Below, one piece after another: positions 27,340 to 36,966 of a stretch of DNA of 64,000 bases (positions within the stretch are counted from its first letter, which is position 1; every line of letters begins with the position of its first letter). The notes below the pieces were generated by a model. That model saw only the letters and a program-made list of their open reading frames with translations, was not told where the DNA came from and made no database searches. The position numbers and the translations under genes were made by a program. The stretch comes from Aestuariibacter sp. GS-14 (GTDB taxonomy: Bacteria > Pseudomonadota > Gammaproteobacteria > Enterobacterales > Alteromonadaceae): positions 296,589 through 360,588 of the forward strand of contig NZ_VHIP01000005.1 in the NCBI RefSeq assembly GCF_006494365.1, in the 5' to 3' direction.

Positions 27340-27732
27340 CAGTGAATGTACGCGCTTCCATGCACTTACTATACTGTTTTGTTTACATTTTATTCAACAG
27401 TTTTTTTTCATATTTATTTTTAATACTCAAACGCTACTTTGATTTAGCAAAATGAAGGTGCAAGTATCACCTGAGGGATTCTCACTAAATCTACGCAAAC
27501 CATTGCATATTCGTTTTTGATAACGATGTGCCAATGTGTTCAACGTACCGTGATGACAAAGCCTGAACGGAAGATAATCGGCTTCACTATTTAGTTTACC
27601 TAATGCGTGGGCTTTTATTTAAAATCGTTAAGTATAACTGATGCTTACGTTCTGGCCTCAAACAGTAATCCGATTGTCTTTGTTCTGTCGCAAATCCGAA
27701 GAATAATATCTGACAATGACGTGACTGCTGGA
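27340..27732. other. Intergenic region with nested inverted repeats
   Basis: About 390 bp between divergent genes. At 27441-27491 an outer 7-bp repeat (GATTTAG 27441-27447, CTAAATC 27485-27491) encloses an inner 5-bp stem (AGGTG 27456-27460, CACCT 27468-27472). A longer frame into the next gene exists from 27607, but its first 42 residues do not resemble the family. Otherwise nothing is seen. Confidence 0.45.
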
Positions 27733-28683
27733 ATGCGATTGAAAAAAGTATTCTCCTTGGGGATCTCAGTTATCCTTTTAATTTGCACGCTGGTTGCCGT
27801 GGAATTTGCTATTGGCTGGCACCAGGTAATAAAGCAATTTGGTGTAATGACCTTGCAGGATTTCCTTTACCTGATGTGTTTGATGCTTTTCACTGCGTCG
27901 GTTCGAACCGCGCGAGTAATGGTGAGTCTCAGAATTTATCGTAATATCCCGGCGCTATTTCATGTCTGCAACACCCATAATTTGTTTAATAATCTATTAC
28001 CTATGCGCACTGGAGAATTGGCATTTCCGATATTAATGCACCGGCACTTCCGCGAGTCTATCGCCCGTAGTGCAGTGCATTTGCTGCAATATCGTTTACT
28101 GGATTTATTGGCGCTTATGTGTACCGCCGCGATCATTCTTGCCAACAACTACTCCTATACTTTGGTGGCACTGATTATACTAATAGCGCTTACCCTATTG
28201 ATAACTGCGCCATTAATTCGCCAGTTCGCAATCTACATGCTATCAATTTTGGAAAGACGATTTAACAACATCAGTAAAATTACCCACGCATTCAGGCAGC
28301 TACCATTACAAGGTCGGGTATTCTGGTGTGGCGTTCTCCTAACGTTTTTACAATGGGCGGGGAAACTGGCTGCATTTATGTATCTTGTTGAGATTCTCTC
28401 CCCACTGCCACCGGACATTATCATTCTTGCCATTGTCGGCGCGGATCTTTCTTCTGTACTCCCTATTCACGGGATTGCTGGGAGCGGTACTTTCGAGGCT
28501 GGCTTTTTACTGGCAAGCTATCATTCCGAAGTCGAGACTGCCACTCTTTTAGAAGCAGGAGTACAGTTGCATATTTTTCTACTTGTATCAGCCATCGCAA
28601 TGACTTGCCTGTCAAAAGCTATCATGTTCATTCATGCGCTCGTGGCCAGAAGACAAAAACACCATAACGCTCTAAACCTATAA
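27733..28683 (+). CDS. Flippase-like integral membrane protein (LPG-synthase TM / UPF0104 family)
   Basis: A 316-residue protein of about eight transmembrane helices, with family features ARVMVSLRIYRNIPALFHVC, NLLPMRTGELAFPILM (the conserved P-x-R-x-GE loop) and VLPIHGIAGSGTFEAGFLLAS. Relatives form the membrane part of lysylphosphatidylglycerol synthases and also occur alone near glycosyltransferases, where a lipid-flipping role is proposed. ATG 27733 is preferred over ATG 27607 because it starts just before the first hydrophobic helix. It lies 137 nt upstream of the GT2 gene on the same strand. Confidence 0.85.
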   Translation: MRLKKVFSLGISVILLICTLVAVEFAIGWHQVIKQFGVMTLQDFLYLMCLMLFTASVRTARVMVSLRIYRNIPALFHVCNTHNLFNNLLPMRTGELAFPILMHRHFRESIARSAVHLLQYRLLDLLALMCTAAIILANNYSYTLVALIILIALTLLITAPLIRQFAIYMLSILERRFNNISKITHAFRQLPLQGRVFWCGVLLTFLQWAGKLAAFMYLVEILSPLPPDIIILAIVGADLSSVLPIHGIAGSGTFEAGFLLASYHSEVETATLLEAGVQLHIFLLVSAIAMTCLSKAIMFIHALVARRQKHHNALNL

Positions 28684-28820
28684 CGACGGCCTTAAGCTTC
28701 CGTTAAGTTTTCCTTCATATAAGCGACATCATATATTCACGTTTTTGTTTCAAAACTGACACCGGAACGTCATAACGGATTTTGATAATGTGATGATTAT
28801 CCGCACTATTGTGATACCGC

Positions 28821-29864
28821 ATGTCCGCCTTTTCCCTTTCCATAGTCGTTCCCTTATATAAAGAACAAGAAAATGTAAACCCGCTGATTACCAGGATTCA
28901 TCAGACACTGGCCGATTGTCCTAATCGTTGGGAACTGATTTGTGTAGATGACGGAAGCCCGGACGCGACGAGTCTGCGTGTTAAAGAATGCCGGGAACAA
29001 CTGGGCAGTCATATCCGATTAGTTTCATTGCAGCGAAATTATGGTCAGACAGCTGCAATGCAAGCCGGAATTGATGCTGCAAGAGGCGACCTAATCGTGA
29101 CACTGGATGGCGATTTACAGAATGATCCGGCAGACATTCCAGCAATGATAGAACAACTCATTGAGCGTGATTTGGATATGCTACAAGGCTGGCGACAGAA
29201 TAGGCAGGACGGCTGGCTACTGCGAAAACTTCCCTCCTGGCTTGCCAACAAACTGATCGCAAAAATCACAGGAGTGCGTTTACGGGACTATGGCTGTAGC
29301 CTGAAAGTATATCGCGCCAGCGTACTCAGACAAATTCGCCTTTTCGGCGAAATGCACCGGTTTATTCCTGTATGGGTCGCTTCGGTCACGCAACCTTCAA
29401 GAATTGGTGAATGCCCGGTTCGCCATCATGCACGTCAGTTTGGAGAGTCAAAATACGGATTGTCGCGAACCTTCAGAGTTATTTTAGATCTCCTTTCTGT
29501 CTTCTTTTTTCTGCGATTCAGTGCCCGCCCAGGACACTTTTTTGGTTATCTCGGACTTTGGTTTGGATCGTTTGGAAGCATGATCATGAGCTATTTACTC
29601 ATAATCAAATTCGGATTCGGACAGGACATCGGTTCCCGCCCACTGTTCTTTATTGGCATCCTGTTACTCGTTGCCTCTATGCAATTTATCACTACTGGAG
29701 TGCTGGCGGAGATGCTCTCAAGAGTATTTTTTCAGGCCACGAATGCAAGAGGATATACGTTGCGCAGCGCCACACCCGTAGAACAGTCATCTTGTTGGTT
29801 TGACAACGCAAAGCAACCGGAATCTGAGAATGCATCTGGCATAAACCGGGTTGCGAGGAAATAG
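28821..29864 (+). CDS. GT2 glycosyltransferase, DPM1/ArnC-like
   Basis: A 347-residue enzyme with an N-terminal GT-A domain: LSIVVPLYKEQENVNPL, VDDGSPD, the DxD region TLDGDLQNDPADIP and YGCSLKVYRAS. Two C-terminal transmembrane helices span about 235-290. Relatives move a sugar from a nucleotide donor to polyprenyl phosphate on the inner face of the membrane; ArnC does this with formyl-aminoarabinose. The 3' neighbours are ArnT-like GT39 proteins, which take such lipid-linked sugars as donors. No aminoarabinose synthesis genes (arnA, arnB, arnD) are present, so the sugar is unknown. No clear ribosome-binding site precedes the ATG. Confidence 0.93.
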   Translation: MSAFSLSIVVPLYKEQENVNPLITRIHQTLADCPNRWELICVDDGSPDATSLRVKECREQLGSHIRLVSLQRNYGQTAAMQAGIDAARGDLIVTLDGDLQNDPADIPAMIEQLIERDLDMLQGWRQNRQDGWLLRKLPSWLANKLIAKITGVRLRDYGCSLKVYRASVLRQIRLFGEMHRFIPVWVASVTQPSRIGECPVRHHARQFGESKYGLSRTFRVILDLLSVFFFLRFSARPGHFFGYLGLWFGSFGSMIMSYLLIIKFGFGQDIGSRPLFFIGILLLVASMQFITTGVLAEMLSRVFFQATNARGYTLRSATPVEQSSCWFDNAKQPESENASGINRVARK

Positions 29865-29866
29865 CA

Positions 29867-31471
29867 ATGAAATGGGAAAGTAAGCTGACATCCTGGCCGT
29901 TTCTCGTCCTGAGTATTTTTCTCGCTTTTTACCTCAATCTCTGGGGTGTGCCCTTATTTGACCTCGATGAAGGTGCGTTTGCAGAAGCAACCAGAGAAAT
30001 GCTGTCGTCGGGAAACTATGCTGCCACTTATCTCGACGGCGTACCTCGTTACGATAAGCCAATACTGAGCTACTGGTTTCAAGCCTTAAGCGTATCGCTA
30101 CTCGGCTTTAACGAGTTTGCACTTCGTTTGCCATCCGCCATCGCTGCTTCATTATGGATACTGGTAAGCTTTCGTTTCGCCAGAGAACAGTGGGATAGCC
30201 ACACAGCCGCTATCACCGTGCTTATCATGGCCAATACGTTGTGGATAACAGTGATTGGCCGCGCCGCAACTGCAGACGCCTGGCTTAACCTGTTCATCTG
30301 CCTCACGGTATTCGATATCTGGCGTGTGTTTCAGATTCAGACGGCCGACCCGAATGGTCCCGCAGGATCATACCGACCCACACTCCCTCGAAGTTTGCTG
30401 CTGAGAATTTTTCTGTGGCTCGCGCTCGGCCTGCTCACCAAGGGACCTGTTGCGGTTGTAGTTCCCCTAATTAGCAGCCTATTGTTTTATCTTTCATACG
30501 GGAAGGGGAAGTTATGGCTGAATGCCGTCTTCTACCTACCTGGCTGGGTATTGATGCTGTTAGTTATCTGCCCTTGGTTGATTATGGTTTATCGCGACCA
30601 GGGAGCTGGATTCTTTGAGGGCTTCCTGCTAGATCATAATCTGAACCGTTTTAATGAAACTCGTGAAGGTCATGGTGGCAACCCGGCCTATTATCTGTTG
30701 GTGCTGCCTTTAGTGCTATTGCCATTTACCGGTGTATTTTTGAAAGCACTGGTGCATTTTAAGGCGCTTTGGGCAGAGCCCCTGACACGATTTATGGTGC
30801 TATGGTTCGCCGTTGTGTTTGCACTGGTTTCTATGTCACAAACTCAACTGCCTCACTACGTGCTCTACGGTGTCACCGGCTTGATGCTGATTTTTGCCCG
30901 ACATCGAGCCAGCTTATTCAACAGCGCCTGGCTACTGGCTTTTCCTTTCATATTTTTCATTCTGATGCTGGCGCTGCCGGAAATTCTATCGCTATCTGCT
31001 GCTGAGTCGGGCCGGGCCTATGAAAAAACGCTGTTGGCCCAGGGAGAGTTGTGGTTCGACTGGCGTTGGTACACAGTGGTATCAATGTGTCTTGTCGCTG
31101 TCGTAATTCTAAGCGCAGTACCGTTCATAAATAATGAAAACAGATTGATACTTGCCGGCACAATACAGACACTTTTCGTATTTACTCTGTTAATTGGCGC
31201 ACTGGCCAGCCTGCAACAAACACCTGTAAAAGAAGCGGCGTATATAGCCCGTAATATGCAGAACAAAACTGTAGTAGCTTACGGGATCCGCATGCCAAGT
31301 TTCAGTGTCTACCGACAACAAATCACTCCACACCGATTACCGCAACCAGGCGAACTCGTCTTTACCCGCATTGATCGCCTTAACGATTTAAAAGAACAAC
31401 TCAACGTAACCGAACTGCCTGTGCACTACAACAAAGGCGGGATTTTATTGGTAGAGCTTCTGAATGAATGA
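29867..31471 (+). CDS. ArnT-like GT39 glycosyltransferase, first copy
   Basis: A 534-residue inner-membrane protein of 11-13 helices. The first periplasmic loop has the acidic motif FDLDEGAFAEATREML and then VPRYDKPILSYWFQ, the signature of the ArnT/PMT superfamily. It should transfer a sugar from polyprenyl phosphate to an envelope acceptor such as lipid A. It starts 2 nt after the GT2 stop. A soluble C-terminal part (about 440-534) follows the last helices. The donor is probably made by the preceding GT2 protein. Confidence 0.92.
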   Translation: MKWESKLTSWPFLVLSIFLAFYLNLWGVPLFDLDEGAFAEATREMLSSGNYAATYLDGVPRYDKPILSYWFQALSVSLLGFNEFALRLPSAIAASLWILVSFRFAREQWDSHTAAITVLIMANTLWITVIGRAATADAWLNLFICLTVFDIWRVFQIQTADPNGPAGSYRPTLPRSLLLRIFLWLALGLLTKGPVAVVVPLISSLLFYLSYGKGKLWLNAVFYLPGWVLMLLVICPWLIMVYRDQGAGFFEGFLLDHNLNRFNETREGHGGNPAYYLLVLPLVLLPFTGVFLKALVHFKALWAEPLTRFMVLWFAVVFALVSMSQTQLPHYVLYGVTGLMLIFARHRASLFNSAWLLAFPFIFFILMLALPEILSLSAAESGRAYEKTLLAQGELWFDWRWYTVVSMCLVAVVILSAVPFINNENRLILAGTIQTLFVFTLLIGALASLQQTPVKEAAYIARNMQNKTVVAYGIRMPSFSVYRQQITPHRLPQPGELVFTRIDRLNDLKEQLNVTELPVHYNKGGILLVELLNE

Positions 31472-32345
31472 ACTAAATAAACACCTCAGGCAATGTTATC
31501 TGATGCAGGGATTGCCCGTTCACTTAGTGCGAAGTCGTGACAATCTGATAAACAGAGAGGATCAACAGGTTTTCCGATATCTAACCTGGCTGGCCTGTTC
31601 ACTATTAGTCGTAGCAACGTTTATCACAATCCTAGGGGGTTATCACGGTGGTTTCCATACGCTGAATCAGAATACCCCTCTACTACCTGACGCGTTCTGG
31701 TCAATGCTGACTTACTTTGGTGACACAGCGGTTGCCCTAACCCTCGTGCTGTTTTGTGCACGCCGGTGTCCGGCTATGCTCAATATTCTTCTGTTAGCCG
31801 CGATCTACGGCACCCTTATTAGTCACGGCATGAAAAATTACTTTGATGCCACGCGTCCTGCAGGGGTGCTATTACAAACTGACTTCGCTTTGGTTGGTCA
31901 GGCATTTCAGCGCAATAGCTTTCCGTCAGGCCATTCCATGGCCATTTTTATCTTTGTAACCTTGCAATTCTATTTTGTAAGAAAACGGTCAACTCGGATA
32001 ACACTCATGCTTTTTGGCAGCGCTGTAGCTGTTAGCCGGGTTATGGTGGGAGCTCATTGGCCAGTAGATGTATTAACCGGAGCCGGGCTAGGTATTCTGG
32101 TTACACTGGCGGCGATATACACTGCCAAGCGCTGGCGATTTGGCTTTTCCAGAATTACCCATATTTTTACGCTGTCACTGCTAATAATATCTGCGGGTTT
32201 GCTTTACTACCACAATGGTGGCTATCCATTGGCTTCAGGGATGGGCTCTGCCTTGTCTGTCAGTGCACTGGCATTCTGCCTGATTGATTACCTGTTTCTG
32301 CCGGTCGCTGTGCAACACACAGCCTCCAGACACGGGATTGCGTAA
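31464..32345 (+). CDS. PAP2-family membrane phosphatase, first copy
   Basis: A 293-residue protein of about six helices with all three PAP2 motifs: KNYFDATRP, NSFPSGHSMA and SRVMVGAHWPVDVL. Such enzymes hydrolyse lipid phosphates or pyrophosphates on the outer face of the inner membrane, for example undecaprenyl pyrophosphate, PGP or lipid A. It overlaps the preceding gene by 8 nt, so translation is coupled. Its place between two ArnT-like genes suggests it recycles the lipid carrier or prepares the acceptor; this is inference. Confidence 0.92.
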   Translation: MNELNKHLRQCYLMQGLPVHLVRSRDNLINREDQQVFRYLTWLACSLLVVATFITILGGYHGGFHTLNQNTPLLPDAFWSMLTYFGDTAVALTLVLFCARRCPAMLNILLLAAIYGTLISHGMKNYFDATRPAGVLLQTDFALVGQAFQRNSFPSGHSMAIFIFVTLQFYFVRKRSTRITLMLFGSAVAVSRVMVGAHWPVDVLTGAGLGILVTLAAIYTAKRWRFGFSRITHIFTLSLLIISAGLLYYHNGGYPLASGMGSALSVSALAFCLIDYLFLPVAVQHTASRHGIA

Positions 32346-33859
32346 TGCTGTTTCAAACCACCAGTTTATCAGAAGCACAAACACAATCAGGTTGGTTCTT
32401 GCCGCTGATGGCGCTGCTGCTGTGTGCTCACCTTTTTGTCGGACCTATTCAGAACCTGGCTCTGTTCTATGACGAAGCCTATTATCGTTTCTGGTCGCTG
32501 ACGCCTGACTGGGGATACTACTCCAAACCGCCTATGGTTGCCTGGCTGATTGCTACAACTACAAATATTGGCGGCAATAATGAATGGATGATCAGAATTT
32601 CAAGCCCTTTGCTTTATGCTGGCGCAGCCGGTTTTATTTACTTAATAGCCCAATCGTTATACAAAAACGACGCCATAGCGAAAGCAGCCTCTCTGATATT
32701 TTTTTCCTCTCCTATTGTTACGTTCAACAGTCTGTTTATAACCACTGACGCACCTTTGCTGTTTTTCTGGTCAGCCGGAATATATTGCTTTGTAAAAGCA
32801 ACTGACACGGATTACAGAAATGATTCCACCAAGGTTCGCCGTTGGTGGTTTGCGTTTGGCATTTGTATTGGCCTCGGTCTACTTTCAAAATATACCATGG
32901 CGGTGTTACCTGGCTCACTTGGCCTTTTCATGCTTAGCCAAGCTCGTTATCGCAATCGGCAATGCGTAACAGGCGTATTGATGAGTTTGTTTGTTGCCCT
33001 TTTGCTGTTTTCACCTAATCTCTGGTGGAACTATCAACATGATTTCATAAGTTTTCAGCACACATCTGAAATATCAAAGCTACAACAAAAACTCTTCCAC
33101 CCAGATAAATTTGCTGAGTTTTTCGGTAGTCAGTTCTTTACTTTTGGCCCTCCAGCCTTGGCGCTCTTACTCTATCTGTCAGCAACATACTTCAAAGACA
33201 GGGGCAAAAAGGATTGCCACACCGCACTGCTTATCTGGACAGCGTTACCCATGCTCATCATTATCTGCATCCAGGCTTTGCTGGCAAAAGCCAATATGAA
33301 CTGGGCCGCTCCAGCGTATATTTCCGCTAGTATTCTGGTGGCAGTCTGGGTAATCCAAAACAGAAAGCCGGGCTGGCTGAAAGGTATTGTAATAATCAAT
33401 CTTGTACTTGCGTCAGCGTTTTACACCTGGCCGCAATTACAGAAAATCACGGGTATTCAACCATCCACCCGGAATACTCCCTATCACCGGGTTAGTGGCT
33501 GGCGAGAACTGGCATTACAGGTTCCTTCGCTTTCAGTAAATGAAGCTTACCTAAGTAACTCCCGTGCAGTGCTCTCTTATTTGTCCTATTACGCAAAGAA
33601 CAACCACGATGCACCCGCTTTGATGGCGTTTAACCCGGATGGGCATATCGACGACCACTTTGACCTTATGCATTCGTTAAGCGAAACAAATCAGGCTTCT
33701 GGTTATCTCTTCGTGACGGAAAAGCCGATGGATCTGACGCGTTGTTTCCAAAGCATCAAAACACTTCCTCCCATTACTCAACAAGTGTATCCGTCCCTAA
33801 CAAGAACCTGGTATCTCTACAAACTTTCTGGATTCAACGGCTATGAAAACTGCAACTAA
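32345..33859 (+). CDS. ArnT-like GT39 glycosyltransferase, second copy
   Basis: A 504-residue polytopic protein of the PMT_2/GT39 group. Its loop motif LALFYDEAYYRFWSLTPDW is followed by GYYSKPPMVAWLIATTTN; SKPPM in place of DKPIL sets it apart from the first copy, so it is not a recent duplicate. Other family marks are FITTDAPLLFFWS and GLGLLSKYTM. It overlaps the PAP2 stop by one base (TAATG). The distinct loop suggests a different donor or acceptor from the first copy. Confidence 0.9.
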   Translation: MLFQTTSLSEAQTQSGWFLPLMALLLCAHLFVGPIQNLALFYDEAYYRFWSLTPDWGYYSKPPMVAWLIATTTNIGGNNEWMIRISSPLLYAGAAGFIYLIAQSLYKNDAIAKAASLIFFSSPIVTFNSLFITTDAPLLFFWSAGIYCFVKATDTDYRNDSTKVRRWWFAFGICIGLGLLSKYTMAVLPGSLGLFMLSQARYRNRQCVTGVLMSLFVALLLFSPNLWWNYQHDFISFQHTSEISKLQQKLFHPDKFAEFFGSQFFTFGPPALALLLYLSATYFKDRGKKDCHTALLIWTALPMLIIICIQALLAKANMNWAAPAYISASILVAVWVIQNRKPGWLKGIVIINLVLASAFYTWPQLQKITGIQPSTRNTPYHRVSGWRELALQVPSLSVNEAYLSNSRAVLSYLSYYAKNNHDAPALMAFNPDGHIDDHFDLMHSLSETNQASGYLFVTEKPMDLTRCFQSIKTLPPITQQVYPSLTRTWYLYKLSGFNGYENCN

Positions 33860-34553
33860 GTATTTGACTGTACTGACCTGGCGATTGGATATTTTACTTG
33901 CCGGGTTGTGTGCCCTGATTTTAAATCAATTACCCGTAATTGACCTGTGGATGGCGTCAGCGTTCTTCGACGGTGTAGGATTTCCGCTGAACGACAACTG
34001 GTTGGTACACGCTATTTATGTCATATTTGCCAGAATTCACCTGCTTATTTTGCTGGTACTTGCAGGACTACTTTTGTGGCTTCGCCGCCGTAAAACTGAA
34101 ACTGCGAGACTGCGCCACAAAACCATTTTTCTTCTGCTTGCACTTATCCTGGGACCGGGTCTGGTAGTTAATCTGGGCTTAAAAGACAATTCATTCGGCC
34201 GCCCCCGTCCGGTACAAATCACTGAATTTAATGGCTTACAGGATTTTGCCCCGGTTATGACCTGGTCTGGGCAATGCCATCACAATTGTTCATTCGTCAG
34301 TGGGCATGCTGCATTGGGGTTTGTATTTATGTCATTATATTGGGTGACTCGTAAGCGCCGTTGGTTTGTATTTGGTGTTTTAACCGGAATAGCCGTAGGG
34401 CTGGTAAGAATGATGCAGGGCGGTCATTTTTTCAGCGACATAGTGTTTGCTTTCTGGGCGGTCTATTTTACGTCTTTGCTGCTCGCGAAAACCCACAGGC
34501 TAACGACCCCTTCGCACACCAAGTTCAATCAGAGTAAGCTTGTTAGAAGCTAA
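33843..34553 (+). CDS. PAP2-family membrane phosphatase, second copy (lipid A phosphatase-like)
   Basis: A 236-residue protein with about five to six helices. Its PAP2 motifs differ from the standard: KDNSFGRPRPVQ, CSFVSGHAAL (Val in place of the usual Pro before SGH) and RMMQGGHFFSDIV. The FGRPRP and CSFVSGHA forms recall lipid A phosphatases and related transferases. It overlaps the second GT39 gene by 17 nt and ends the cluster. Its product could expose or remove a phosphate where a sugar is then added. The substrate is not provable from sequence. Confidence 0.88.
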   Translation: MKTATKYLTVLTWRLDILLAGLCALILNQLPVIDLWMASAFFDGVGFPLNDNWLVHAIYVIFARIHLLILLVLAGLLLWLRRRKTETARLRHKTIFLLLALILGPGLVVNLGLKDNSFGRPRPVQITEFNGLQDFAPVMTWSGQCHHNCSFVSGHAALGFVFMSLYWVTRKRRWFVFGVLTGIAVGLVRMMQGGHFFSDIVFAFWAVYFTSLLLAKTHRLTTPSHTKFNQSKLVRS

Positions 34554-34556
34554 GTA

Positions 34557-35342
34557 TTAATTATGGCTGAGAAGATTTTCCTCGCTCAGCCATTGCAGAG
34601 ACTTCAGTCTCACGTCATAACTTTCTTTACCATCTTCAATCTGCTGTAGTCGGACCAAGGTAAAACTCAATGACGGCGCAAGCCATGCGTAAGTAACTCG
34701 ATCCGAATTTTCAGTGATCCGCTTCACCTTTATTGTTTCCAATGTACCGTATGGAACGCGCGTCTCCTCAGTTGAGAGAGTAGCAAAATTGTAGTCCCTC
34801 GGCGCAGCCTTTTTATTGATTGCCCGGTATTCCAGTTGTGTACGTTGAAGTAATAAATCTACCTGTAACTGAAGTTGGTAACTGATCTGGTCCTGGACGC
34901 CCGGTTGCCAGAAAATGTCGTTGATTACTTTATTTGCAACAGCATCCGTCACCACACCATTGGTATGGTTAAAAGTCAGACAATTCTTCTTATCAGCCCC
35001 CGTTCCAGTTCGCTTAAACTCATACCAGAATGGACGTATTTTAAAATCCTCGTCGATCAGTAATCGACTTATTTCATGACGCCTGTCACTCAAGAAAAAT
35101 ACACTTAAATCAGTTCGATAACTGAATTCCCAGGCTGAGTCTGAAAGCAATTTCAGTGTACGGGTCCCCTCGCCGAGTTTATCGCCTCTGCGATATACAT
35201 CATAAATGGCTTCAAAAGGTCGTAACGTTTCGCCTGTGTCATTAGCGGCAACGGAAGGAAATGGCGTACCAACAAGCGCTGAAATGAAACACATGTAGAT
35301 TACTGATAGCAAAAGATTCAAACAGTATTTCGTTCTTAGCAT
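34557..35342 (-). CDS. DUF3108-family exported protein
   Basis: A 261-residue protein with a signal peptide (about 1-33, ending PSVAA). The mature part opens TLRPFEAIYDVYRRGDKLGEGTR, as in DUF3108 proteins, which have a beta-rich fold and no firm function. ATG 35342 is chosen over the longer ATG 35462 because it places the signal peptide at the N-terminus. It is convergent with the glycosylation cluster, with only 3 nt between the stops. A role in the envelope is likely. Confidence 0.82.
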   Translation of the reverse strand: MLRTKYCLNLLLSVIYMCFISALVGTPFPSVAANDTGETLRPFEAIYDVYRRGDKLGEGTRTLKLLSDSAWEFSYRTDLSVFFLSDRRHEISRLLIDEDFKIRPFWYEFKRTGTGADKKNCLTFNHTNGVVTDAVANKVINDIFWQPGVQDQISYQLQLQVDLLLQRTQLEYRAINKKAAPRDYNFATLSTEETRVPYGTLETIKVKRITENSDRVTYAWLAPSLSFTLVRLQQIEDGKESYDVRLKSLQWLSEENLLSHN

Positions 35343-35753
35343 CGCAAGGGACTTTATTATATTGCCCGCTCGATTTGCAGTAATCCTGTGCCTGTAGGGC
35401 AGGTAACCGAATGTATTCAACGGTTCCCTGAACTGTATAAATACTCTAAGAAGTGCATTCATGAATTAGTAGCTCATTACACAAGCGCAATCAAAGTGAC
35501 TCTTCTCTACTTAATGCGTAAATTATATCAGTACAAGACAATACTCTTTGACTACACACCGTTAGCTTTTTCTAAACAGGCAGTATAATAACCAATTATT
35601 TCATTATTTATATTTAAGCGTTGTTCAAAAATTGTTGGGCGAGAATATAGTAATACCGCAACTCAAATTACTGATGTAAATTTTAATAGTTTGAGCAAGT
35701 TAGACCCGTACAAACTGCCTATTCAACGCAAGACAAATTTATGCTGAACAGCC
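35343..35753. other. Intergenic region without recognised genes
   Basis: About 410 bp of AT-rich DNA between the DUF3108 start and the YhiN-like stop. No ORF with a good start, repeat or RNA fold was recognised. Confidence 0.5.
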
Positions 35754-36953
35754 TTACACATACTGCGCAGCGGCCCAGCCGCTGCTCCAGGCCCACTGAA
35801 AGTTGTAGCCACCCAACCAGCCGGTGACGTCTACCACTTCGCCTATAAAGAATAGTTGTTCTACTTTCTTGCTCATCATGGTTTTAGACGATAGTTCATC
35901 GGTATCTACGCCGCCTAGCGTGACCTCTGCTGTGCGGTAACCTTCTGTACCGTTTGGTTTTATTTGCCAGTCGGTGAGTTGGGTTGCAATGTGTGCTATG
36001 TCTTTGCTGTTGAGTTGTTTCAGCGGTTTGTTTTCCCAGCCATTCAATTCACACAAGGTGGTAGCCACGCGTTTTGGATAGTGTTTTGCCAGCCAGGTTG
36101 TTAATAAAGAATCAGGGTTCTTTAATTGAGATTCGGCCAGGTCCTCGCTAATGTCCACACCCGGTGCGGCATTCAGGTGCAAGGTATCACCGGGATGCCA
36201 GTAGCTGGAAATCTGTAGCATGGCCGGGCCGCTTAAGCCCCGGTGGGTAAATAAAGTCGCTTCTTTGAACGTGGTATTGTTACAGCTGGCGTAGGTGTCT
36301 ATGGCGATACCACTTAATTGGGATAACAGGTTTTTTTCGTGCTCGTGCAGCGTAAAAGGCACCAAGCCTGCGCGGGTAGGCAACACCTTTAAACCAAACT
36401 GCTCTGCAATCTGATAACCAAACGGTGTGGCACCCAATTTCGGTAAGCTCAGGCCACCGGTTGCAATAACCAAAGACTCACATTGGTAATCGCCTTGTGT
36501 GGTTGTTAGTGTGAAGCCTTCATCGGCTTTTGCTACAGCGCCAATTTCGCAGTGCGTGGTAATGGTTACGCCAGCCTTGCTGCATTCCTTTACCAGTATA
36601 TCCACAATGTCCGATGCCGAATTATCGCAGAATAGCTGGCCTAAGGTCTTTTCGTGATAGGGGATGCCGTATTCCGCCACCAGCCCAATAAAATCCCATT
36701 GAGTGTAGCGGCTTAATGCAGACTTACAAAAGTGAGGGTTATTGCACAGGTAGTTTTCGGCACTGGCGTACATGTTGGTGAAGTTACACCGACCGCCGCC
36801 AGACATCAGAATTTTGCGGCCTATTTTTTTGGCGTGGTCCAGCACCAGTACCTTTCGGCCCCGTTTGCCTGCCTGCGCCGCACAGAATAACCCTGCCGCA
36901 CCGGCACCAATCACTACCACATCGAACTGTTTCACTACACGCTCCTCATGCAA
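35754..36953 (-). CDS. YhiN/HI0933-type flavoprotein oxidoreductase
   Basis: A 399-residue FAD-binding protein. A Rossmann dinucleotide motif (VVVIGAGAAGLFCAAQAG) opens it, then GRKILMSGGGRCNFTN (family signature), ATGGLSLPKLGATPFGYQIA and a C-terminal GEVVDVTGWLGGYNFQWAWS that closes the flavin site. Family members are predicted reductases or desaturases (BaiN-like names exist) with unclear cellular roles. It is monocistronic; the repeat element at 36967-37230 begins 13 bp upstream of its start, so the element may carry or disturb its promoter. Confidence 0.93.
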   Translation of the reverse strand: MHEERVVKQFDVVVIGAGAAGLFCAAQAGKRGRKVLVLDHAKKIGRKILMSGGGRCNFTNMYASAENYLCNNPHFCKSALSRYTQWDFIGLVAEYGIPYHEKTLGQLFCDNSASDIVDILVKECSKAGVTITTHCEIGAVAKADEGFTLTTTQGDYQCESLVIATGGLSLPKLGATPFGYQIAEQFGLKVLPTRAGLVPFTLHEHEKNLLSQLSGIAIDTYASCNNTTFKEATLFTHRGLSGPAMLQISSYWHPGDTLHLNAAPGVDISEDLAESQLKNPDSLLTTWLAKHYPKRVATTLCELNGWENKPLKQLNSKDIAHIATQLTDWQIKPNGTEGYRTAEVTLGGVDTDELSSKTMMSKKVEQLFFIGEVVDVTGWLGGYNFQWAWSSGWAAAQYV

Positions 36954-36966
36954 GGAGCGTAGTATA

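Noticed and set aside
27607-27732. N-terminal extension of the flippase-like protein from ATG 27607
   Set aside because: The 42 extra residues are not hydrophobic, do not match the family, and ATG 27733 starts directly before the first helix.
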